64,000 nucleotides of DNA, taken from NCBI GenBank assembly GCA_018697195.1, contig CM031878.1:65669145-65733144 (forward strand), written 5' to 3'. Below the pieces are notes generated by a model. It saw only the letters and a program-made list of their open reading frames with translations. It searched no databases and had not been told where the DNA came from. Positions 48,909 to 61,657 of this stretch are shown here, piece by piece; position 1 is the first letter of the stretch; every line of letters begins with the position of its first letter. Position numbers and translations under genes: made by a program. Source of the DNA: Certhia americana (taxonomy: Eukaryota > Chordata > Aves > Passeriformes > Certhiidae).

Positions 48909-48957
48909 CTTATTCTTAGGAAATAAAGCATTCCTTATTCCTAGGAAATAAAGCATT
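48909..48957. repeat. Imperfect 25-bp tandem duplication
   Basis: Two copies of CTTATTCYTAGGAAATAAAG plus CATT (48909-48932 and 48934-48957), differing at one base. Confidence 0.9.
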
Positions 48958-50458
48958 GCTTTTAAGACTGTCTGGATAACAGGACTGAGAGACCTGATAT
49001 TACAGGAGTAACTTGAAATATAACCCCATTAATACAAACCTGAATGTATGTTCTTTTAAACAGTGGCAACAGCTTAATTTCAGAAGTACAGAACCATACA
49101 AAATAAAACATTTTTTTAATTTTAGCACATTTTGCACTCTCTGAATCCCTCAAAAAGAGCTGAACTTTGTGGGTCTGTTTCACAGGATATGCAAAAAGCA
49201 AGCACAAGTTAAGAGCCAAATGAGTTGACTTTTGCAATATGGAAACATGACTGACCCCAGTGAAGCCAGTGGAAATTTTGGTGGGGTTTTTTTTTTTTTC
49301 CCTAGAAAATTCTAGAGCCAGAATTACATTTTGAGTGGGATCTTTCAACACTTCAACAAACTACTTTGAATCATGTACCTCTTCTTAAAATATATATTAT
49401 ATGAGAGAGACAAGCATGCTGAAGAGGATTATTTTAACTTAGTTAAGCCACTTAATCATGGATTCACTGACACTGTGCCATTTACTCTGAAGAACAATGT
49501 CAAAAAAACCCAAGAATTAACAACATAAAATTACTAGTAGATCTCAAGACATTGAATTGGTACTATCCATTGTAGAAGCTGGATCTGTTATTACATGTTT
49601 CACCCATTAAAAGAAAAAAATAGTCCATTATTCCATTATCTTAAAGCACAATAATATTCTAACAGGGTAAGCTAAAATTCTCCAACTGGTAGATGGCAGA
49701 TGAAGACAACTCAAAGGAGATACATATTATTTCTGAATAACATTTTCATTGAAATCTTAAAAATAGTGAAGTCTCTGTAGCCAGCCATAACTTTGACCAT
49801 AAACCTTCATCCACTTAGCTAGTGGGATAGTTTTTCAGTGTATCATAATGTTCACAATATATGTAAGTAATACCTTCTGTATTTTTGACTACTTAGGTTG
49901 GAAATCTAGTTTGTCTTTAACTCTGACATACAGTTATTTCTAATGAACATGAATATCTAAGCATATGATGAATTTGTCTTGTCTGTTGCTGATGGAGTAG
50001 TTGATGGAATAATTGAAGTAGGTTAGAGTTAAATTAATTCTTCTGCAGGATGCTCACTAAACACTCTACGCTTCCCCAGCACATTTAGCCTAAGCCATTC
50101 TGCAATCACAATGAAGTAGAAACTCAGCTCTAAGTGTCTTGTCTGCATTGCCATTTCTTGCCATAGTGTTGTAATTCTGACCGTGAGGGAAAATGGAGGA
50201 TAAATATGGAGTGAAAGTATGGAAAGGCAGGATTCCATAAATTATATGTCAAAATTAAAGGAGTTAAAATAGGAGAAGGAGATACAAGATGAGTGATAAA
50301 TATATCACATCTGTTAGGGAAATTATCAGGGAAATTAGGCGTGGCAAATAAATTTTTGTTTCATTTCAACAGCAACTATCTGCATAGTTATGTTGGGTTA
50401 GATGAGGTTATTTTGCTATTAGCTTTTTTCCTGATAATAGTCTTATTGAGGTTTTTCT

Positions 50459-50473
50459 GGGGGGGGGGGGGGG
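50459..50473. repeat. 15-G homopolymer
   Basis: An uninterrupted G run in otherwise AT-rich sequence. It could form a G-quadruplex and is a likely spot for length errors. Confidence 0.95.
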
Positions 50474-50958
50474 TGTTAATTATTTATTCCATACAGGAGA
50501 ATGACATAAAATAGGAAAAAAAACAAAAGAAGAAGCAAATAATGCAAACAGAAGTGATACATCAAGTCAAGAATATTAAATCTAAAAGAGCAGCTGGCTG
50601 AGACAATGTTTGGCAAGGAGAACAATACCAGAAATAGGCATCTCACTGCTGGGTCAGGATTACTTCATATTCAACTGCATGAAATGTTTTACCATTTCCT
50701 TTAAGTCAATAAGGCATTGAAAACTCATCCAGCAATGTAGGGACATCTGCTATTTCTATGCAATGTCACAGCAGATGATTGAGAACAATCTGACACTGGC
50801 AACAGTTTTGGATTTTCATGTAGAGAAACAACCAAGGAAACACACAGAAGAATTCTTTTACCTTGTAAATATCAGTTTGTTGTCTGCATGGATACTGCTC
50901 CCAGTTATTGCAAACAAAAGGACAATATTCCATGTCCTGGGGACATCAGGCACAGCAT

Positions 50959-51532
50959 CACAGCCGGGCAAGGGAGGGGATTGTCCTGCTCTGCTCTGCA
51001 CTGGGGCAGCCTCAGCTCCAGTGCTGGGGGCAGGTCTGGGTGACACAGCACAAAAAAGTCATTGAGCTGTTAGAAAGTGTCCAAAGGAGGGCACGAGGAT
51101 GGTGAAGGGCCTTGAGGGGAAGCCGTGTGAGGAGTGGCTGAGGTCACTTGGTCTGTGCAGCCTGGAGAAGAGGAGACTGAGGGGAGAGCTCACTGCAGTT
51201 ACACCTTCCTCATGAGGGGAAGAGCAGGGACAGGCACTGATCTCTTCTCTGTGCTGGCAGTGACAGGACCCGAGGGAATGGCCTGAAGCTGTGTCAGGAG
51301 AGGTTTAGGTTGGATATCAGGAGAAGGTTCTTCACCCACCGGATGGTTGGGCACTGAACAGACTCTCCAGGGCAGTGGTCACAGCACCAGCCTGAGAGAA
51401 CTCAGGAAGTGTTTGGGCAATGCTCTGGGGCACATGGTGTGACTTTTGGGGTGGCCTGTGCAGTGCCCAGGAGCTGGAGTTTATAGTCCTTATGGATTTC
51501 TTTAAACTCAGGATATTCTATGATTCTATGAA
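50959..51532 (+). mobile_element. CR1 LINE 3' fragment
   Basis: The sequence follows the bird CR1 3' end in order: TGTCCTGCTCTGCTCTGCAC, the CAGTGCTGGGGGCAG segment, GTGTCCAAAGGAGGGCACGAGGATGGTGAAGGGCC (35 bases in the window; compare the CR1 GAGGGCAACGAGG motif), CAGCCTGGAGAAGAGGAG, CTTCACCCACCGGATGGTTGGGCA and the terminal TTCTATGATTCTATGAA repeat. It is 5'-truncated, with many substitutions and small deletions, so it is old and inactive. Confidence 0.92.
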
Positions 51533-54049
51533 TACATTTTATAATCACTCCATATGGCCTGAAATTCCTTGAAGGAATTTCTGTTGCAGTTAACGCTGCT
51601 CTGACCTATTTTTTCTCTGAATCTGCTGTGTTCCAACCCTCTTACATGCTGTAATCGAATTCTCACCCACTCATACTGGACCCAGTAAAATCCTTTTCTT
51701 AAAAGTTTTGTGTTTTTATAATTGTGCCTTCCTTTTCCTGCTTTCAGGAATCCTTTCACTTTCTTGTTTTAGCCTGCGTTTTGAAAAAAATTGTGAAGTC
51801 AGTCTGTAATATTGACAGGTGCTGAGACTGCAAATTCCACAGCTTTTCTTAAATTGTGTGGCGTCAAATGGAGATGCAGGATTTGGGCACACATCAGTGT
51901 CAGATTAGAATTACTCTTTTTTTGTCTATTTTATCCTTGAAGTTCACAAATCCTTTTTAGCTAAGCCTCTGTTACCTCCATGATCTCCCGTGCTCGAACT
52001 TCCACTTATGTTTTATTTTTGCTGATATAATCCTTAAGTGGAAGAACTAACCTCAGACCCTTAGGTCAGGTTCTAAACTTTGCCTTTTCATGCTTCACTA
52101 TTTAAAATAGACATCCAAAAAGCAATAGCTGGCAAAAAAAACCCAAAAAAAAACCCCAAAAAACACCTGGGGAATTTTGGCTGGCCAGGAGACAGCCTGT
52201 TTTTGGTTAATGAAGGGTGACTCATGACCCTGTGAGCCTTCAGGCTTCATAACTGCAATGTACCATACCTGGCCCAGGATAGTCTCCCAAAGAGTGAGGG
52301 ATGTGATAGTACAGATAGAGCACCTGACTGAGTAGGTTTCTGGGTTAAATTCTAATTTTTGGCAGAGATTGTCTGAGATGTTCAATTTGGGCTTGCCAAT
52401 CACACAAAGCGGTGTGGGGGAAGGAGGGCTGAATAGCTTGGTTCTCATGTTGATCCAAGGCCAGCTCCCAAGCCATTTCAAGTGGTCAAAAGGCATTTCT
52501 AAACTATACCAGCTGGAGGAAACATCTGCCAGGTTTGCATATCCCAGTGCAGTCATGCCAGCTTCCAGTTCTTGGTCTGGGAAGACAAATTGTATGTAAG
52601 GAAACACCTAGATGCTAATATAAGGGTTCCTTGGAAATTAGGAAACACTGTTCTGGTAGATGATAAGACTTAAACCCCTTGGTGAGCCTCTCATATTGTT
52701 AAGACTGTAGAAGAAGGAGATGATACAATTTCACATCTTTATTTTCCAAGCTCTCAAGAGGCTAAGTATTCTGGATTTTTTCTCATCATGCCGGCACACC
52801 ACAATAACAACCAGTATCTAGAACAATGGAGTTGTCACAAAGCACAGGGGCTGGTACTTGCATGGTGGCCTATGCTCAGGGAACATGCTGCCAAGAGACA
52901 TTCAAATAAATCTGTTTTCTTATGGAGAAAAAAATAATTGGAACCTATTTCTTTGCCATTTCAAATAACAATAACATATCAAGGGAAAAGACAAAAAAAA
53001 AAGGAGGAGAAACAGAAACAGCTGGAGAAAAGAGAAAAATAACTCTAGTGTAGTACACAATACTAGTAGAACAAATACAAAGAGAATAGATATGTAAGAT
53101 ATGTTATCATTGGCTACTACTATCCTCTTTATGGCATATTGGAAGGAAGAAAATAAAAGATCAGAGTTTGAATTTTCATGGGTGTAAATAACATCATTCT
53201 TCTTTGATTAGAAAAGTTATGACAATTTAGAACAGCTGTTATTTGGCCCATATTGTTTTTAGGCTTTGTTTCTGGTCTTATTTTTGTAAATCATAGCAAT
53301 GATCACGGGACAGAGGATGGATTGACAATATGAACTGTGAATCCCATGGGACATGACTGCTGTTTCGAGTTTTCAAAGCCTGTTGAATGTTTAATACAAT
53401 GCTATTTGAATAACTAACAGAGTTTTCTTTGGCAGAAGCCCTATTTGGTATCAGAACAACTAAACGATGACTTCAAATGATAATTACCAAATTGCGTAAT
53501 TCCTGGTTCATTATTGCATATGCGAGTGTTGGGAGAATGAAAAGTTGATTCTGTGTTATTGACCATGTGAGGAGAACTGGTATTCCAGGTTCAGAGAGTA
53601 TCTTGAGTTCAGAGGGGTTTAGTTTAGACTTCAGTTCAGCTTGTGCGTTGAAAATATGCCCTCTTCCTCATGAAGAACTATATGTTGTGTCTTAATTAGG
53701 TTTTGGCCTATTTTGATCACAATCCTTACCTTCCTGTCAAGGGTATTTACAAAGAGTACCACAGTCTAACATGCCTTTATAACTGTGATTCTTCTATGAA
53801 TTATTTATTGCAGACAAATACTACTTAGTAGCAATGGCAGAGTAATACAGAAAAAAACCCCATAAATTGTTTCTTCTTCAGTTTCCCATACTTCAAATAG
53901 GTATGAGTTACGTATCAAAGATGGCAAAGACATCTATAATTCCAACAGTGGAAGAAAAAGAACAGTGGAATAGAATACAGGAGAGTCAAAAGAAAATGTC
54001 TGAAATAAGCTTGTTTTTAAGGTAAGAAAAGCAGATTTTCCTGTGGTTC
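51533..54049. other. Intergenic sequence between two CR1 copies
   Basis: AT-rich sequence with A-rich simple tracts (about 52134-52165 and 52993-53003). The minus-strand frame 52098-52607 (169 codons) is the longest here. It has no recognised domain, and its end is coded by the A-rich tract, so I do not call it a gene. Confidence 0.5.
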
Positions 54050-54573
54050 TGCCCTCTGCTCCACTCTGATGAGAGCCCCTGGCATGCTGCATCCAGCTCT
54101 GGGGTCCCCAGCACATGAACCTGTTGGAGAGAGGCCAGTGCAAAGCCACCAGGTTGATCAGAGGGGTGCAGCACTTCTCCCACATGGAAAGGCTGAGAGA
54201 ATTCTGTTTGTTCAGCCTGAAGGAGAGAAGGTTTCAGGGTGACCTAACCCCAGCCTTCCCTTACCTGAAGAGAACCTAATGGAGAGGAATGTTTTCCAAG
54301 AACATGCATTGACAGGAGAAGGGGGAATGGTTTCAGATTGAAAGAGAGCAGGTTTAGTTTAGGCATTAGGAAGAAATTCTTTGCTGTGAGGGTGGTGAGG
54401 TATTGGAACAGGTTGCTCAAAGCAGCTGTGGATGCCCTGTCCCTGGAAATGCTTAAGACCAGGCTGGATGGCCCTGAGCAGTGTGGTCTAGAGGCAAGTA
54501 TCCCTGTCCATGGCAGAAACTAGATGGTCTTTGAGGTCCCTTCAAACCCAGTCCATTCTATAATTCTGTGAAT
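54050..54573 (+). mobile_element. CR1 LINE 3' fragment
   Basis: Same orientation as the copy at 51 kb but a different, more diverged lineage. It shows CATCCAGCTCTGGGGTCCCC, the CAGCCTGAAGGAGAGAAGG segment, TTAGGAAGAAATTCTTTGCT, GAGGGTGGTGAGGTATTGGA, CCTGTCCCTGGAAATGCTTA and a terminal TTCTATAATTCTGTGAAT. It is 5'-truncated and decayed. Confidence 0.92.
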
Positions 54574-56635
54574 CATATCAATCAATTTCAGCCTGAAACA
54601 TGATTTCTTAATCTTAAAGCAGTCATGGTAAACCTGCAGAAATTTCACAAGAAGAAATTTCCCCTTTTACAGTTGGAATGTGTAGTAATATGTAAAATTC
54701 TTTAATTCTAAATATTAATTATGATAAAGGAAAGCAGAATTCTCCCTTGTTTTTCTTTGTTCACAGAACTATTTCCAATCTTACAGATGGAAGCTCAGGC
54801 AGATAGGCGGTTTTACTAAGCTCTGATAAACACTGACTTGCTAAAGAAGTCCTGTGAATGGGAATTTTTATTCCTTATGTGAACATTAATGTTCAGAAGC
54901 ATCTTGTCAGCAAAATTTCTTCCAGGACAAAGCAGCACTTTTACTAAAGGTGGCTGTAGTCTTGTGTTGATGCTCAAACACACAATGCCTGTACTCAACC
55001 TTCTGTTTAAATGACACATTTATTCTCTGGCATCTCTCTCCATATATTGAAACTCGGCACTATTTTTACCCAAAATAGTGCCTTTGATCATAACAGAAGT
55101 CTTCTGAGAGTTTGTTTAAGAAGGCATCACAATAAGAGTGGTCTGTAATCGGAGTAGTGGGGCCACTGTTTGCACCTTTACTATTATAAGAACCAAAGCA
55201 GACCATTATATATTCTCATTTGTTGAGCTAGCCCAGCAAATGAGCCCTCGCTTCTAAGTGAACTAAGAGAGGCAAAGAACCTGAGGTTTACTTTTCAAGG
55301 AATGAATTCTAGGGCTAGTTTAAGCTGTCCTTGTGTCGAGTTCTTTTCATATATAGAGATATGCAGATAGATGTGTGTGTCTGTGTGTAACTGCATGTCT
55401 GCATGTGTTGCCTGAGATTCAGTAAGACAAGAAAACAGCAAGCAGCCAACTCTCTAACTGCTTAGAAACACTTTGTTTTGCTCTTTGTGCCCCTAGTTGC
55501 CTCCACAGAGAGTTATTGTAGAACTCTTCAATTCAGCAGAGAAGTAACAGGCTCTAATACACTGGTCAACCCCCGAAGTTGAAGCTTTTCTGCCCTAACT
55601 TTTTAATGGGAATTTGATTTCCTTTTAGGCCTTTATTACAGTCAGCTGGTTTACAGTGTTTTCTCTAGAGTGTTTTTTTAATCATTATTTTAGCAATTAC
55701 TTAAAGACTGTTTGAAATGTCTTGCTTTGATCTAATACAGGAAATAGAGTGTTCTGCCAAGGGATTGACAGTAAGCATGGATTTAAACTTTCTCAAAATA
55801 ATGTTATTAATTGGGGCATCTTCAAAACAATCAAATCAGTAGTGGTGTACTGGTTAAAGCTATAAAGTTTTTTATTAATTCACAGGGTTGCTGTGACCGG
55901 AATTCACTTCTGGCTCTTACAATAAGTTTATGGCAGTACAGATTTTGCTTGAGGCTCAAGTGAAACATAATATTTGGTCTTAATCCAAGTTAATGTGTTC
56001 CCCAGTCAGGATTTCCTCTAATGACTCATTCATACCCCTAATGAATTGAAAAGGATATGTGTAAATTGACATTGAACCTAAACTCCAAGGCTTTTTACTT
56101 TTATCTTATCACTGAATTGGCACCATACAACATCTTTATATTCTAATCACATTAAAAAACCAACTCTTCTTCCATGTTTTTCTTGCCTAATGAGCTCACA
56201 TCAGAGCGTGCGTGTCATATATACAGGATGGGAGAAAAGTGGAGTGTAATTCTGGGCAGCCAACCACACGTATTCCCAGTATAAAACAGTAGCCAAGTAA
56301 TCCCACAAAGCTCTAATGCTGTAAGATAATGCAAAAACCGGTTGGGTTCAGCTGCTTTGTGGGATCTGCTTCTGTGCATGCTCTCATCCTCTGAAGAGTG
56401 CAAATTCACTTGCCCCTTAAACAGGAGCATTCCCCTAGCAAGTGATCTGGCTTCAGCATGGGAGGGAGAAGGAGCTACACCAGTTCAGTTATGGAAAAGA
56501 CGTGTAATCCATTGCTTCATATTCTGTCTTGCCTTGTAGGCAACTAGCTAAAGTGGCCATATTCAAAGGTGGTCTTGGTACATAAAGCAGAGGAATAATG
56601 GATAGAAAAAAGAGAAAGATTTTATTATGATCTGT

Positions 56636-56685
<50 letters not shown>

Positions 56686-59600
56686 AGGATCACACTTTGA
56701 AGCTTTCCAATTTGCCAAAATTAATTTTCAGAATGAACATCTGTGAGGCCGAATATTCACAAATTCAGAGTTGTGGGCTTGTATTACTGTCAAAATATCA
56801 AGAAAGTTTTAAGAAATCCTTTATAATCTATCCAAAAAACTTTTGGAAGGAGGCTTGAAAACATACTGTAAATACATACATGGTAAGAAAACATATCAGA
56901 ATGGACAGCTTCCTATTTACATTGGGCAAAGTCAGAATCTCAAAACTCAAACAAGCTGAATGAGAAGATGGACAAAGCATACATAATTTAGCATTGAAGC
57001 TAATGATCTATTAGAACAATGTTGTTAGGAGTGTAGAAATTAAGATTAGATCACTTTCTGAAAAACATTATCTAGTTCAACCAGGAACTGTGAGGCTTTA
57101 TGCCAGGAATCAGAGTAGCTGATTATGGTAATTGTCCCTGACCTTTTGATGCATAATGCCATGTGCATGTAGCTTTCCAACCATACATTCTATGTTCAGT
57201 TCTTCTGCACAGCTGTGCCAAATGTGTGAGCAGGACCTTGGATGTCACATTGTGAAATTCTCTGTGTGATTTATCCAGCAGAACAGATCAAATAAATAAG
57301 CATTTAATAAAGCCCAGGCTTGAGTCTCCTCTCCGCCCACAATGCTGCCATCTATATAGCCTCTTAAGATTGCAGAAAATACTTTCTGTCCAATCCTAGA
57401 AATAAAGCTATATGCACTGAGAGATGGTTTTGAACTAATTATTTGGGTTTTTGTAAGCATCTCTCTTCTTATGGATGAGGAACTGATCTGTATTCTTTTC
57501 AATGCAAACTCTTGCTTTCTGAATTCTGCTGATGTGAGATTGGCCCACTGTGGGCTAACAGATCAGGTTCAGGCATTACAAGTACTGAAAACAATGCAAA
57601 AACACAGCAAAAAACCAACTGGTTTATTGCAGTTCCAGCTGTGTAGTCTCAATTTTCCTTCAGATATAGAAGTTCCATGAATCTAAGATGGTTGACTTAC
57701 TCGTCAGCATCTGTGTGGTACCATCTGTCATAATCAAGGTGAAACAGTCAATACTTCTAGCAGTCTATGCAATATTGTCATAATTTTCTCAACCTAAGAG
57801 AATTGTGCCTATACCATTATTTACTATATTCTTATGTGCTTCTAAGAAATAAAATGTTTTCAAAATTGAGCAAAATATTTTATATATTTATTGCAGAGTA
57901 GACTGAAGGTGGGAAAAATTAGGAATGATGCTTTTCCAAAGTTAGATGCATGGTTGACTTCATCTGTGTCCTGTTAACCTCTACTCAGAATCTGAAGACA
58001 GGGACAATTCACCTGGTTTGGACTCACTCTTTTGAAATCTGTACATAATTCTGCCGTGCTCTAAAAACGGTAGTTGCTCTTACTGATTCTCAAAGCTAAA
58101 TGTGGTTTTAATTTTTTTCTTTCTTTCTTTTTTTTTTTTTTTTAAAGGGAACCATAGAAGTGCCCTGATTACTGCCTTGAATGACTGTGAGTCATCATGG
58201 TTCATCACTGAACTGATCATACTTTCAGAAGTAAAGCTTGTTCTTTGTTGTTTCAGGAGATCCCTTACAAAATTGTAACTACATTGTAATTGCAAGGTTT
58301 GGCTTAATATGATACTGTTGGTGGAGATACTAGGTATCAGCAGACCTATTCCAGAGGTCACTATCTGGAAGTTCACAGGCTGCCTGCATGTATTAATTAC
58401 ATGAAGTCTCTAAGGTTACCAACTCTTAGAGTTACCTGTACAGCACTGATTCCTTAATGCTCTGGAAAAAATGGCAATGTACTGTATGTTGCTTGGCTCA
58501 TCTCTTCCAGGCTTCTGCTGCCTCCGTTCTGTTCCTGTCTACCTTTTGCTTCACAAGACTGCTGCACATATCCAGGAACAAGTGTAGAGGCACCTGTGTT
58601 GGTCCTGCACAGGAACAAAAAAATCTTCTGCAGGAAATGTCTCCATGGGCCTTGTGCCTTAAGTATAGCGTGGTCATCTCTTCCATGAGCAGTGTTATCA
58701 AGCACCACACTTTTAAATCTCTCTCAAACTCATCTCCGAGAAGAATTTAAGAAGTAATGGAGGATTTTGTCTGGTGTTCATTAAAGTCAGTGTACGTGAT
58801 CACTGAAGGATGCTGTGATGGCTGCTGACTGCCATGGGCCCTTGATGTTCTCTACAGATCAGTCTGTTCTCATGAGCAACATGAGTATCTCCGGCCACAC
58901 TCTGCAGCTGATAAAAATACTGGTCTTGGCATCACCACGAATGAATACCAGGGTTCAGCAAGGCACTGGAGAGACATCTAGAAAAACAATGGGCAACACA
59001 TTTTTGAATCACTTTACTCCATTGGGAATAGGATTATCAGTGACATGCTTTTTACTATTTCAGCAAATGTTTGTATCTGCACGCACAGCAAAAAGAGTTA
59101 ACGTTCTGTGATTTTATTTTAGACAAAAAGTAATGATGAGACCATATAGCTGGCAGTAAAAATCCATCCTGAAGTTCTTACAAGAACTGAAGTTGTATAT
59201 TGTAATTTAAGAGATTTTTACAGTCATACAGCCCAATCAGCATTTCTTATTTAAAAAATATTTTCAGCAATGATTTCAGAAGTACATACACAAACAGGGT
59301 TACCAGTACTAATTAAGATACTATTATATATAATACATACAGAAATGCTTGGAAAGCGTCTTTGTTTTATCTTACAAATTGTCTTTGCATTTGAATGACA
59401 TTTATAGACTCAAAATTAAAATAAGATTTTTTTTGTTTTGTTTTTTCATCAACACTGTTAGTCAGGCAGGCCATACTCCTGTATGACATTGTATTCTGGA
59501 GCTGACCTGCATTCCTTTCAAACCATTTAATCACACACAGCTGACCAACATTCTTGGATAAAACCACCTAATCAAGTGCATTATAAATACCCCAAATGGT

Positions 59601-60879
59601 TACTAATCTCCATATATGTACAAGTGTGAAATGTGCAGTATCCAGATATCCTTTTCCTAAAACCAAATGACACAAAAGCAGACCAGTCCAATGTACTCCT
59701 TTCTCCACATTCAATATGCACAGGTGGTTAAGATAATATTGCACGGTATAGCTGGCCTTGCACCTAAACATTAGAATCCATCACTGTTATTCATAGTCAA
59801 GTTTGTTTTCTACACATCTTAAAAATGTAATTTAAAAAAATAAATATAACTGTCTTCCACCTCTGGGCAAATATATTAAACAGGCTGAAAATGCACAATG
59901 CTGCAGTTCCTAGATAGCTCAAGTAATGTATTATGGAGGTCTGTATTTCTTTTCATGTCCAAGTTGCTGGCTTCAGGTGACAAGCTTCTCAAGGCTGTTA
60001 TTGTCCTTGACAATGATTGTGTCTCAGGATTAAGCAGAATTAAAATGGGGGAGTAGGAGAATTTAGGCACTTTCACTAGAAATCCCTACAGGAAGAACAA
60101 AGCCCTACTAAATTGGAGACTCAAGTCCTTCCCCCGTTTCCAGAGACACTCATCCAGAGCTATGTGCTGACTGATGTGGGCATGCTTGTGGTACTGAGTG
60201 TGCTCTGTGGGCAGCAGTTTTCCAAAATGCCAAGCTAGCATAAATTCACTAAAATTTCATATATGCATCTCTCAGGCTTTTGCAGTCCTCACTCATCAGA
60301 GTAAACGAAATTCAAGATGTTCTGTGGTTGAAAGGTAAAAGCACACAAAACTAGTGGAAGGTGGAAAGGTATATAAAGGGACACACTTTAAGAGACAGGA
60401 TGGAAAAAGTGCCTAAGAAAAGTAAGGGGAAAATGAAATCACAAAGAGGAAAACCCAGCCAAATGTTCACTTTTCTGCTCTCCTCCTGCTGCCATCAGAT
60501 GCCTAGGTGGCAGGGCGTTACTTGGGCCAACCTGTTTGGAAGATTCCTTTCTTCGTGCACCCCGGCAGTGTCTGAGGGACAGGACAGCCGGCGGATTTCT
60601 GCCTGGCTCATCTGCAGCAGGATGCAGAAGCACCTTGAGCATCACTGTGGGGGAAAACGCTGGTTTTTGCCAAGGCAGGTGGGACTAGGTCGATGGGAAG
60701 GTGCGCAAAGATACCACCACCTCTGTCCTCTTGAACGTATCAACCAGAGCGAAAACAGCGAGGCTTTCGAGGTTTCACAGCACACCAAAATTAAAAAAAA
60801 AAAAAAAAAATCTACCAACCCACTGAGCTTTATTTTAAACAGATGTGAGCGGATTGAATTCGGCATTTTCAGGTTCGAG
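54574..60879. other. Intergenic sequence upstream of the second CpG island
   Basis: AT-rich sequence. It contains a TG-rich tract (about 55372-55410), a 47-T run (56638-56684), a T/TTC tract (about 58114-58143) and an 18-A run (60793-60810). Plus-strand frames at 57471-57680 and 58858-59111 are short and unmatched to any family. Confidence 0.5.
56638..56684. repeat. Poly-T tract, 47 bases
   Basis: The longest homopolymer in the window, uninterrupted. Confidence 0.95.
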
Positions 60880-61060
60880 CTCTGAATCCCCATTATTCTT
60901 AGCGCAGCCGGGTGCCACGCGCTTCGGATTGGACACGCTGGAGCAGCGTTTTCACACGCCGCGGGCAATCGACGGCTCCCGAGGCGTGCAGGACCCGCGG
61001 GGCACCGACGGTCGGCGCCGGCACTAACTCCGGGGGCAGCGGCAGCTCCGGGGGCAGCGC

Positions 61061-61268
61061 CGTTCCCCGCCGTTCCCCTCTCCGTTCCCCGCCGTTCCCC
61101 TCTCCGTTCCCCGCCGTTCCCCGTCGTTCCCCTCTCCGTTCCTCGTCGTTCCCCTCTCCGTTCCTCGCNNNNNNNNNNCTCTCCGTTCCTCGTCGTTCCC
61201 CTCTCCGTTCCTCGCCGTTCCCCTCCGTTCCCCGTCGTTCCCCGTCGTTCCCCTCCGTTCCCGCCGCT
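61061..61268. repeat. 22-bp GC-rich tandem repeat with internal 10-N gap
   Basis: A minisatellite built from CGTTCC(C/T)CG(C/T)CGTTCCCCTCTC units, about eight to nine visible with some shortened or extended. A run of 10 N sits at 61169-61178. The true copy number is unknown. Proteins read through it (Ser/Pro/Arg or Gly/Glu/Arg repeats) are not genes. Confidence 0.9.
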
Positions 61269-61377
61269 CCCGCCGCTCCCGCCCCATCCCGGGGTCCCGC
61301 GCAGCCCCCGCCCCGCGCCGCCGCTCACGTGGCAGCGCCCCCCGCATTGTGACGCAGCCGGGCCGGGCGGGGCCGCC

Positions 61378-61470
61378 CCCTCCCCTCCTCTCCCCTCCTC
61401 TCCCCTCCTCTCCCCTCCTCTCCCCTCCTCCTTCCCTCGCTCCCTCTCCTCCTCCCGCTCCTGCCGGCCG
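61378..61470. repeat. Polypyrimidine tract with 10-bp units
   Basis: About 90 bases of almost pure C/T, including five CTCCTCTCCC-type units, just downstream of the GC box at 61365. Such mirror-like tracts can form triplex (H-DNA) structures. Confidence 0.85.
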
Positions 61471-61499
61471 CTGCCCGGTGGCAGGGCAGGGGCGGAGGG

Positions 61500-61657
61500 C
61501 GGGGCGGCGGGAGCCGAGCCGCTGCCGGAGCGCTGCCTGCACCGGCGGGGAGTGGCGGGGGGCGGCAGCCGAGAGGCGGCACCTGGGTCCTTCCCCCCGT
61601 CTCCATCACCCCCGGCTGCCGTGGAACGGCCGCGGCCGAGCGGAGCGCAGGGGTGAG
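61500..61657 (+). other. SNCAIP: Putative non-coding first exon, probably SNCAIP
   Basis: Good donors occur at GCAGG|GTGAGG (GT at 61653) and GTGAG|GTGAGG (GT at 61658). They would end an exon starting in the G+C-rich region after the GC boxes near 61500. The 5' end is a guess. Synphilin-1 coding exons are not in the window, which fits a long first intron. Confidence 0.35.

Larger units (their letters stand above)
40671..50958. other. Intergenic sequence, no gene recognised
   Basis: AT-rich sequence with several simple repeats: (CAAAA)n near 41680-41712, (AAT)n at 42110-42129, an imperfect 25-bp tandem duplication at 48909-48957 and a 15-G run at 50459-50473. One terminal-exon-like frame ends at 42910 with an AATAAA at 43088. 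No recognised family. Confidence 0.5.

Noticed and set aside
52260..52400. Possible tRNA-derived SINE (a GGTTNAATTC-like B box)
   Set aside because: Only a short weak resemblance; no A box at the right spacing and no tail.
52098..52607. 169-codon minus-strand frame
   Set aside because: No recognised domain; its 3' part is coded by an A-rich simple tract; no splice or poly-A context.
60367..60376. TATA-like TATATAAAGG
   Set aside because: Isolated in AT-rich sequence more than 500 bases before the island, with no initiator or exon context.
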